25,239 nucleotides of DNA, from positions 1 through 25,239 of IMG/VR virus record IMGVR_UViG_3300043119_000522; one strand, 5' to 3'. Positions 21,056 through 25,239 of the stretch are shown piece by piece; within the stretch, counting starts at the first letter, position 1, and each line of letters opens with the position of its first letter. The notes under the pieces were generated by a model. The model saw nothing but the letters and a program-made list of their open reading frames with translations, did not search any database and was not told where the DNA came from. Both the position numbers and the translations under genes were made by a program. The DNA comes from a virus.

Positions 21056-21967
21056 TTATTTTAGTTGATTTAAGAACTCATCTACTACATCCTGGAATCT
21101 TCCTGCTACGTCAATTTTTAAGTTAACAGCTTCTTGAATTTTACCTTGACGTTTTTCTTCAAACTCGTGTTGAGCCTTACGTTGATCTGCAGTCCATTGC
21201 TCATATGCTAATTTATAAGCATTTGCTAGATCTGCATTTTGTTGATTCACTCTTGCTTGAATCTCACCTCTCTCTTTCTGAATTCTAGCATTCTCAGAAG
21301 TGGTAGCATTTTTTACTTTAGATTTAAAGTAATTTACTTTTTGCTCATACCCTCTATGAAGTGCTGCTAACTCTTCATGAATTGCAAGTAATTGCTCAGG
21401 AGTATGGTGGATGGTTACTTTAAGAGGAGTTTTCTTTCCTACTTCAATTTCCATAAACTCTAAAGTCTTAATGGTAGGAAGTTCTGCTCTTAATCGATCT
21501 AGAGTTCCTCTTTTGTGGATGAACTGACCGATATGTGAAGCATAGGCTTCAGCTTCTAAATACTCATTGTATTCGGCTGGGGTTAGTTGATCCCATCCAA
21601 ATTCTTCACTTACTTCTAAAGGAAGGTTCTCTGAAATTGATTGTTGACGGATCGGAGCTTCTACATCGTATATAAAGTGTTCACGTTTGATTTCGTTAAT
21701 CAATTCATCCTTGGCTTTGATGTTCTCCATCAAAAATGCTTGAGTAGCAGATAATCTTGCTTTAGCGGTTAATAACTCCACTACGTTTCCTGGGATTGGG
21801 TTTCCTTTAGTTTCAGTGTAGTTTTCAACTCCAATAGTCAATTCTTTAGACACATTGTTGATGTTGTCTAATTGAGTTGAAATTTCTTTTGCTCTTTGAT
21901 TGCACAAGTTTGAGATTGATTGTGCTTGAGACATTGATAACCCTTTTGATGCTAATAAATTTTTCAT
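21056..21967 (-). CDS. Large helical/coiled-coil hypothetical protein
   Basis: 303 residues, almost entirely helical. It starts MKNLLASKGLSMSQAQSISN, has long heptad-like runs around 65-105 (LLTAKARLSATQAFLMENIK) and 200-285 (RIQKERGEIQARVNQQNADL, then KRQGKIQEAVNLKIDVAGRF), separated by a mixed segment with ELPTIKTLEFMEIEVGKKTP. A scaffold, tail or host-interaction role could be imagined, but there is no supporting motif. First gene after a combined terminator/promoter. Confidence 0.7.
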   Translation of the reverse strand: MKNLLASKGLSMSQAQSISNLCNQRAKEISTQLDNINNVSKELTIGVENYTETKGNPIPGNVVELLTAKARLSATQAFLMENIKAKDELINEIKREHFIYDVEAPIRQQSISENLPLEVSEEFGWDQLTPAEYNEYLEAEAYASHIGQFIHKRGTLDRLRAELPTIKTLEFMEIEVGKKTPLKVTIHHTPEQLLAIHEELAALHRGYEQKVNYFKSKVKNATTSENARIQKERGEIQARVNQQNADLANAYKLAYEQWTADQRKAQHEFEEKRQGKIQEAVNLKIDVAGRFQDVVDEFLNQLK

Positions 21968-22002
21968 AACTATGATTTAAAATTAATAACTTTTATTTCT
22001 TT

Positions 22003-22032
22003 TAATATAAGAAGAAAGGTTCAGGTTTCCAA
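22003..22032 (-). promoter_or_regulatory. Promoter (TTG-N20-TATATTA) overlapping a terminator
   Basis: TTG at 22032-22030 straddles the base of the loop of the hairpin at 22013-22040; TATATTA at 22009-22003 follows after 20 nt. Confidence 0.65.
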
Positions 22033-22040
22033 ACCTTTCT
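22013..22040 (-). terminator. Intrinsic terminator ending the tRNA operon unit
   Basis: 9-bp perfect stem AGAAAGGTT/AACCTTTCT with a 10-nt loop, followed by TCTTATATT. It lies 12 nt past the stop of the 77-residue gene. The U-tract is weak. Confidence 0.6.
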
Positions 22041-22052
22041 CCGAATATTTTT

Positions 22053-22286
22053 TTATTGGTGATGACGAATATACTTTCCATGTCTATCAACTCTGACATT
22101 CATTTTAGTTAATTCAAAATACCAATTGTTAAACTTACCCAAGCCAGATTTTTGTCTTGCTTGTAGGTTTGCAGATCTTACTGCTTCTTCTCGTCCGTTC
22201 TCTGTTGTTTCAACAAAAAACGTGGGAGCCTGAACACCAGTCTTACTGGTAGGGACTACTCTCCAAATTCTCAATTTTTGAGTCAT
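22053..22286 (-). CDS. Hypothetical protein downstream of tRNA cluster
   Basis: 77 residues, basic, with strands (LRIWRVVPTSKTGVQAPTFF) and a C-terminal His/Arg-rich end (VRVDRHGKYIRHHQ). No family recognised. Its ATG lies 2 nt after a perfect 6-bp hairpin in the leader. Confidence 0.6.
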   Translation of the reverse strand: MTQKLRIWRVVPTSKTGVQAPTFFVETTENGREEAVRSANLQARQKSGLGKFNNWYFELTKMNVRVDRHGKYIRHHQ

Positions 22287-22288
22287 AA

Positions 22289-22304
22289 GTTAGCAATAGC
22301 TAAC
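22289..22304 (-). promoter_or_regulatory. Leader hairpin touching the start of the 77-aa gene
   Basis: Perfect hairpin GTTAGC-TATT-GCTAAC ending 2 nt before the ATG, covering the position where the A-rich start signal normally lies. It could limit translation or mark a cut site in the tRNA-operon transcript. Confidence 0.4.
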
Positions 22305-22349
22305 CTACATTGGAGACGATTGAATTGCTCTCATACTGGATAAATTTAG

Positions 22350-22423
22350 TGGTCCATGTAGGACTCGAACCTACGACCTTCTCGTTATGAGCGAGCTGCT
22401 CTAACCATCTGAGCTAAAGGACC
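22350..22423 (-). tRNA. tRNA with CAT anticodon (Met or Ile2)
   Basis: 74 nt, cloverleaf complete: TAGCTCAGATGGTTAGAGC D-arm, anticodon stem CTCGC-T CATAA-type loop (CTCATAA; anticodon CAT), T-arm GTAGG-TTCGAGT-CCTAC. Acceptor pairs GGTCCTT with ATGGACC (one T-T mismatch). No encoded CCA. It could be elongator Met or Ile decoding AUA after C34 modification; sequence alone does not decide. Confidence 0.9.
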
Positions 22424-22428
22424 ATTAG

Positions 22429-22502
22429 TAGCGAATGGCAGAATCGAACTACCCTTCATCCGGCTTATGAGACCGGTAAGTTCACCAGAACTTTAACTCG
22501 CA
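22429..22502 (-). tRNA. Second tRNA with CAT anticodon, unpaired position 1-72
   Basis: 74 nt: anticodon arm CCGGT-CTCATAA-GCCGG, T-arm GGTAG-TTCGATT-CTGCC, D-arm AGTT/AACT. Acceptor TGCGAGT/ATTCGCT leaves a T1-T72 mismatch, recalling the unpaired end of initiator tRNAs, but the three G-C pairs of the initiator anticodon stem are absent. Probably Met or Ile2. Confidence 0.8.
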
Positions 22503-22505
22503 ATA

Positions 22506-22582
22506 TGGCGGTCCGTACGGGACTCGAACCCGTGATCTCCTACGTGACAGGCAGGCGTCCACTCCAACTGGACTGACAGACC
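22506..22582 (-). tRNA. tRNA-Asp (GTC), CCA encoded
   Basis: Acceptor GGTCTGT/ACGGACC, discriminator G followed by encoded CCA, anticodon arm CCTGC-CTGTCAC-GTAGG (GTC), T-arm CACGGG-TTCGAGT-CCCGT. Among the tRNAs here this is the only one with an encoded CCA. Confidence 0.93.
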
Positions 22583-22746
22583 AAAATTAAAAACAACAAG
22601 TTACACAATTTACTCTACACCAAACTTAACCTTCAAGTAAATCCCTTCGACTAACTACTCGTTCGGTTCTTTCGTTAGCCTCTCTAGTACTCTTTCAAGC
22701 ATTAGGATTAGTAGCCTACCAGTCTTACCTCACTTTATTATTTTTG
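22583..22746 (-). other. tRNA spacer between Cys and Asp
   Basis: 164 nt without a convincing gene. CTAAC/GTTAG can enclose a GAAAGAACCGAACGAGTA loop (about 22650-22680). No complete tRNA is seen. Confidence 0.4.
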
Positions 22747-22818
22747 TGGAGCTATGGAGAATCGAACTCCAATTTATGAATTGCAAATCCATTGTAATAG
22801 CCGTTATACTATAACCCC
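22747..22818 (-). tRNA. tRNA-Cys (GCA)
   Basis: 72 nt: acceptor GGGGTTA/TAGCTCC, D-arm with TAGTATAACGGCTA, anticodon arm ATGGA-TTTGCAA-TTCAT (GCA), T-arm TGGAG-TTCGATT-CTCCA. No encoded CCA. Confidence 0.93.
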
Positions 22819-22823
22819 AATTA

Positions 22824-22947
22824 AATTAAATAAATAAGTCTTCGTCTCTCCTAGCTGGCCCACTTGAAGATTACTCTTCGTGCCCGACTCGAACGGGAAT
22901 GCTAGCGACTCAATCCAGCTTGCCCATAAATGGGTATTTATTTAATT
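22824..22947 (-). ncRNA. Structured tRNA-like spacer element
   Basis: A perfect 13-bp inverted repeat, AATTAAATAAATA with TATTTATTTAATT (22947-22935 and 22836-22824), encloses an inner AGCTGG/CCAGCT stem (22920-22915 and 22858-22853), a clear T-arm CCCG-TTCGAGT-CGGG (22897-22883) and a GAAGA-GTAA-TCTTC hairpin. The strand after the T-arm does not pair with any upstream acceptor, so this is not a normal tRNA. It may be a decayed or rearranged tRNA kept as a spacer. Confidence 0.4.
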
Positions 22948-22950
22948 TTG

Positions 22951-23022
22951 TACTACCGAAGGGAATCGAACCCTCGTTTCAACAGTGAAAGTGTTGTGTC
23001 CTAGCCGTTAGACGACGGTAGC
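22951..23022 (-). tRNA. tRNA-Glu (TTC)
   Basis: 72 nt: acceptor GCTACCG/CGGTAGT (G1-T72 wobble), anticodon arm CAACA-CTTTCAC-TGTTG (TTC), T-arm GAGGG-TTCGATT-CCCTT. D-arm TCGTCTAACGGCTAGGAC is typical of Glu. Confidence 0.94.
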
Positions 23023-23206
23023 AAATTAAAAATAAAACACTGCTGTGGAGCAACACCACAATCCGACTTAAGGTTTTCATCAGGTGGATAGCTAATCCGG
23101 ACTTATTCCCTTCTCACCGCAAAACAGATAATACGTACTCTCTGAATACTCTTGGTGTCGTGATAACAGGTGCTGGTTAACCTATTTTCGTCATGTTGTA
23201 TTTTAG
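23023..23206 (-). other. tRNA spacer between Gly and Glu
   Basis: 184 nt without a recognised gene. A GTGG-TGTTGCT-CCAC hairpin lies near the Glu end. Contains CTGATGA, but no hammerhead core (see rejected items). Confidence 0.4.
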
Positions 23207-23277
23207 AGCAGATAGTCGGGATCGAACCGACATCACCTGGTTGGAAGCCAGAAATAATACCATTATACGATATCTGC
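23207..23277 (-). tRNA. tRNA-Gly (TCC)
   Basis: 71 nt: acceptor GCAGATA/TATCTGC with discriminator T, anticodon arm TCTGG-CTTCCAA-CCAGG (TCC), T-arm GTCGG-TTCGATC-CCGAC. No encoded CCA. Confidence 0.94.
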
Positions 23278-23375
23278 AGTTTGAGGTTGAGAAATCCTCA
23301 GTGTTAGTCTTTACTAGTTGTTGCAACAACCGTGTAGCCACTCTATTTTCCTTTCTCAAGGGAACAACACTTTTG

Positions 23376-23447
23376 AGCCTCTACAAGGAATCGAACCCTG
23401 TTGTCTTGTGTACAAAACAAGTGCATCACCATTTATGCTTTAGAGGC
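23376..23447 (-). tRNA. tRNA-Thr (TGT)
   Basis: 72 nt: acceptor GCCTCTA/TAGAGGC with discriminator T, anticodon arm CTTGT-TTTGTAC-ACAAG (TGT), T-arm CAGGG-TTCGATT-CCTTG. The spacer before the next tRNA holds a palindrome GTTGTTGCAACAAC. Confidence 0.92.
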
Positions 23448-23454
23448 AGATAAA

Positions 23455-23520
23455 TTAGAGTGGGTGTCGGAATCCCTTCTGCAGGTTAGCCCCTGCTACT
23501 TTACTATAAGCTAACTCTAA
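23455..23520 (-). ncRNA. Degenerate tRNA-like element
   Basis: 66 nt. Acceptor-like strands TTAGAGT and ACTCTAA pair perfectly over 7 bp. A D-arm-like GCTT-ATAGTA-AAGT and an anticodon-like GCAGG-GGCTAA-CCTGC arm follow, but the loop has 6 nt, the D-loop lacks GG, and the T-arm region GGGATTCCGACACCC lacks TTCRA. It is either a decaying tRNA or a small tRNA mimic. No anticodon can be assigned. Confidence 0.45.
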
Positions 23521-23887
23521 TTTTTTTATGTAGGCGATCAGTCGCTTGGCGTCCGATCCTTCTGTCCAATTAAGGAACTAATATCCGGTAATCCGATCCT
23601 ACTATATTTTAACACATCCATCAAGATTGGGATAATCGTATAGGCCCAAACCCCTATACTCCATTCAGTCACCTCTCACAATTACTGCGGATGCTTAATG
23701 ATTATCTTACTCAACAAACATAACACTTCTTGATAGTGTTGTAATACTTCTCACTTCTGTGACTCTCTTTTGCATGTCACCTGTGCGTTGAGCTTATTAC
23801 ATCTCTTTATTAGCTTCTTATCCCTCACTCGAAGTATCCAAGCTGTTAGAATAATATTACCTGTTTGTCTTTCTATGTGTTATTTTG
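23521..23887 (-). other. Long noncoding spacer in the tRNA operon
   Basis: 367 nt with no good reading frame or tRNA. Hairpins include GCGA-CTGA-TCGC, GTATAGG-GGTTTGGG-CCTATAC (23659-23638) and AACACT-ATCAAGA-AGTGTT. GGATCGGA occurs twice (about 23540-23600). It is far longer than usual tRNA spacers and may hold an RNA of unknown kind. Confidence 0.4.
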
Positions 23888-23960
23888 TACCCAAGGAGGG
23901 ATTCGAACCCTCAGTATCTAGTTTCTAAGACTAGCGTGTCTACCGTTCCACCACTCGGGC
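23888..23960 (-). tRNA. tRNA-Leu (TAG) with short variable region
   Basis: 73 nt: acceptor GCCCGAG/CTTGGGT, D-arm TGGTGGAACGGTAGACACG typical of Leu, anticodon arm CTAGT-CTTAGAA-ACTAG (TAG), T-arm GAGGG-TTCGAAT-CCCTC. The variable region is only about 5 nt (ATACT) where tRNA-Leu normally has a long arm. First tRNA of the operon, about 10 nt after the expected transcript start. Confidence 0.9.
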
Positions 23961-23978
23961 AATTAATTATTAATACTT

Positions 23979-24008
23979 AAAGATACTAAATTAATTCTAT
24001 GTGAGCAA
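23979..24008 (-). promoter_or_regulatory. tRNA operon promoter (TTG-N20-TATCTTT)
   Basis: TTG at 24008-24006 lies in the final codons of the 105-residue gene (AAA GTT GCT); TATCTTT at 23985-23979 follows after 20 nt and continues AAGTATTAAT as in the promoter at 24331. Confidence 0.65.
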
Positions 24009-24303
24009 CTTTTTTGTCATTTATTTCCCGACTATCCAATATTGCTTTTATAGACTCTAGAACTGTCTCAGCATTAAACTCTCTATCCTCGTAGAGAGTT
24101 ATTTCACTTCTAATAACATTCAGTAACTTCATTGCTTCTATATCTCCAAAACGTTTGTTTAAGTTCTCAGCATGTTCGCAAGCTTCTATATGATCTTTGA
24201 AGTTAGATATAAGATGACCATCTCTATATACTCCCCATCCTAGTGAATAGTTATGGTAGAACTTTTCCCTAACATAGTACTGCCTCTTTGTGTATGCTCT
24301 CAT
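23986..24303 (-). CDS. Hypothetical protein upstream of tRNA operon
   Basis: 105 residues. N-terminal basic strands (KRQYYVREKF), LGWGVYRDGHLISNFKDHIE (about 21-40) reminiscent of small domains that show residues as W-x-V-x-x-D-G repeats, then helices. No firm family. Its last codons carry the -33 box of the tRNA promoter. Confidence 0.6.
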   Translation of the reverse strand: MRAYTKRQYYVREKFYHNYSLGWGVYRDGHLISNFKDHIEACEHAENLNKRFGDIEAMKLLNVIRSEITLYEDREFNAETVLESIKAILDSREINDKKVAHIELI

Positions 24304-24330
24304 CTTTATTTGTCTTAATTAATAATACTT

Positions 24331-24360
24331 AAAGATACGAACTATATTTCTAGTATCCAA
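24331..24360 (-). promoter_or_regulatory. Promoter (TTG-N20-TATCTTT)
   Basis: TTGGATACT at 24360 onward, GTTCG then TATCTTTAAG (24337-24331), spacing 20. Nearly identical to the promoter at 24823-24852. Confidence 0.75.
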
Positions 24361-24367
24361 GCTTTTT

Positions 24368-24454
24368 TTAATCTTTTTTATCTTTTTTATGAATTGTTAT
24401 TCTAACTCCAAAAAACATAAAGAATACAACTACACAAATAAAACCTATTACCAT
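24368..24454 (-). CDS. Very small membrane peptide
   Basis: 28 residues: MVIGFICVVVFFMFFGVRIT then a basic tail IHKKDKKD. One membrane segment, N-out or N-in uncertain. It begins 15 nt after the second tRNA-Cys with an A-rich leader (AAAAAAATAAATTATG). Reading frame is real, expression is a guess. Confidence 0.4.
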   Translation of the reverse strand: MVIGFICVVVFFMFFGVRITIHKKDKKD

Positions 24455-24468
24455 AATTTATTTTTTTG

Positions 24469-24540
24469 AGGTCCTCCAGAGAATCGAACTCTGAATCTCA
24501 CATTTTGCAGACATGAAGCTTAACCATCAGCCTGAGGACC
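24469..24540 (-). tRNA. tRNA-Cys (GCA), second copy
   Basis: 72 nt: acceptor GGTCCTC/GAGGACC, discriminator T, T-arm CAGAG-TTCGATT-CTCTG. Anticodon arm CATGT-CTGCAAA-ATGTG gives GCA but has two G-T pairs, and the D stem is only about 3 bp. Divergent from the other Cys tRNA and separated from the main cluster. Confidence 0.8.
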
Positions 24541-24544
24541 AATT

Positions 24545-24604
24545 TCACCTGATCTGACCTTCCAGACAGTACGTGTCGTCGATCGTGCGTTACGTAGTAG
24601 GTGA
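24545..24604 (-). ncRNA. Possible three-way-junction RNA element
   Basis: 60 nt between a stop codon and tRNA-Cys. TCACCT/AGGTGA (6 bp) encloses TACGT/ACGTA with a GC-rich loop and CTGTCT-GGAA-GGTCAG. The segment is much richer in CG dinucleotides than its surroundings. Function unknown. Confidence 0.4.
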
Positions 24605-24605
24605 T

Positions 24606-24803
24606 TTATTTTAAATTTTGTAATTCTTCAACTGCACTATTATTTATACTAGTACAAAAGTCTCTTTCCAACATATTGGCTAAAGCCTGTTCAGCATCTA
24701 ACCCATTTTCATTTGTTGCTAATGCAATACACTCATCATCTGTTTTATTATGCCAATATGATAAGTGTTTTAATAATTCACTTCCATCTATTTTAATTTT
24801 CAT
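24606..24803 (-). CDS. Small hypothetical protein
   Basis: 65 residues, acidic, predicted helical after an initial strand (MKIKIDGSELLKHLSYWHNK). Two Cys far apart. No family recognised. Follows the promoter at 24823-24852 and is co-transcribed with tRNA-Cys. Confidence 0.6.
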   Translation of the reverse strand: MKIKIDGSELLKHLSYWHNKTDDECIALATNENGLDAEQALANMLERDFCTSINNSAVEELQNLK

Positions 24804-24822
24804 ATCTTAATTTCTTATACTT

Positions 24823-24852
24823 AAATATACGAACTTATTTTTGAGTATCCAA
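24823..24852 (-). promoter_or_regulatory. Promoter (TTG-N20-TATATTT)
   Basis: TTGGATACT at 24852 onward, GTTCG then TATATTTAAG (24829-24823), spacing 20. It lies just past the stop of the HNH gene. Confidence 0.75.
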
Positions 24853-25239
24853 CTAGAAAAACAAAAATGGTTCCCATTCTTTTGGTATATAATGTACTTG
24901 TTTCATCAGCATTAAGTAGTGAGGTCTTTTTGGTTCAGGTATTTCCTTTCCGTATTCCTCTAGTGTTAAGTCTGATTTTTCACTATTACACATTCTACAT
25001 GCTGTTACTAAGTTGTCCCAACTATCCTTTCCTCCTTTTGATTGAGGGATGACGTGATCCAACGTTAGTGTCTTTACGTTTGAGCAACCACAATAAACAC
25101 ATTCGTAATTATCTCTTCGATAGATGTTCTCTCTTGATAGAGGTACTTTATGTATGTGTTGCTTTACGTATTTATAAACCCTAATGATTGAAGGTTTATT
25201 AATTTGTAATTCTGGATTTACTAATCCAAATGTTTCTGG
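24853..25239 (-). CDS. HNH endonuclease (N-terminus cut by window edge)
   Basis: 129 residues visible, open to the edge of the window; no start is needed inside it. LSRENIYRRDNYECVYCGCS (about 45-64) gives the first Cys pair, TLTLDHVIPQSKGGKDSWDN (about 69-88) the HNH core with His and Asn, and TACRMCNSEKSD the second Cys pair. This is the compact RRD..C.YCG / LDHV.P.S.GG..W.N family found in McrA-like and many phage and bacterial nucleases. Unlike the mobile HNH at 2548-3093, it lacks the GY..GNVRWV signature, so it may be a general nuclease rather than a homing enzyme. Confidence 0.85.
   Translation of the reverse strand, partial: PETFGLVNPELQINKPSIIRVYKYVKQHIHKVPLSRENIYRRDNYECVYCGCSNVKTLTLDHVIPQSKGGKDSWDNLVTACRMCNSEKSDLTLEEYGKEIPEPKRPHYLMLMKQVHYIPKEWEPFLFF

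Noticed and set aside
23077-23083. CTGATGA as a hammerhead ribozyme core
   Set aside because: No separate GAAA strand or flanking helices I-III can be drawn; the following AAAACC does not leave room for stem II.
23193-23453. Plus-strand reading frame of 86 codons
   Set aside because: It runs antisense through tRNA-Gly and tRNA-Thr; it is a shadow.
1-25239. CRISPR array, insertion sequence or attachment site
   Set aside because: No regularly spaced repeats, transposase, or direct-repeat-bounded tRNA fragment seen.

Overview
The window looks like part of a large, tightly packed, AT-rich bacteriophage genome whose host is a Flavobacterium-like Bacteroidota. Essentially every supported gene is on the minus strand. 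Genes are short and often overlap as ATGA or TAATG. There are three complete homing-endonuclease-type genes, a tRNA cluster, thyA and nucleotide-metabolism genes. The Bacteroidota assignment rests on two things. Translation starts lack Shine-Dalgarno sequences and instead follow an A-rich stretch, often ending in GTTATG. Promoters fit the Bacteroidota primary-sigma type (TTG about -33, TAnnTTT about -7). I can align 13 such promoters, all with exactly 20 nt between the two boxes. Several proteins (DUF4494-like, the EFIPYEQALALKELGFDEPCFG family, the NIHVLPTDK family) are, from memory, typical of flavobacterial phages and metagenomes. No structural, packaging or replication genes are seen, so this is an accessory/early region.

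Layout, described in transcription order from right to left. 24.2-25.2 kb: a partial HNH protein, small unknown genes and a tRNA-Cys. 22.3-24.0 kb: a tRNA operon with Leu, Thr, Gly, Glu, Cys, Asp and two CAT-anticodon tRNAs, separated by unusually long, structured spacers that include two tRNA-like elements. 20.5-22.0 kb: a coiled-coil protein, a zinc-finger protein and a roughly 273-nt candidate structured RNA with a pseudoknot, closed by a terminator. 13.4-20.4 kb: RNA-repair-type genes, namely two calcineurin-like phosphoesterases, a polynucleotide-kinase-like P-loop protein, a DraRnl/Rnl5-like RNA ligase, a cyclic-phosphate-processing receiver (cREC) protein and a HAD phosphatase of the RNA-repair type. 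They are interrupted by a membrane-anchored glucosaminidase and small membrane proteins. 6.5-12.9 kb: many small unknown genes, a GIY-YIG homing endonuclease, thymidylate synthase, a hotdog acyl-CoA thioesterase and a DMT-like membrane protein. 1-6.3 kb: a 7-deazaguanine cassette (queD, queE, folE and a TGT/DpdA-like transglycosylase) with a phosphoribosyltransferase, a MazG-like pyrophosphohydrolase and two more homing-endonuclease-type genes.

How the parts may work together (inference): FolE, QueD and QueE make the precursor that QueC (not in the window) would convert to preQ0, and the DpdA-like enzyme would exchange it into phage DNA, guarding against restriction. The ligase, kinase, phosphatases and cREC protein would repair tRNAs cut by host anticodon nucleases, and the tRNA cluster would replace lost tRNAs. 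The most striking regulatory features are five compact elements in which an intrinsic terminator hairpin supplies the -33 box of the next promoter, and a small folE leader that resembles a preQ1-I riboswitch.
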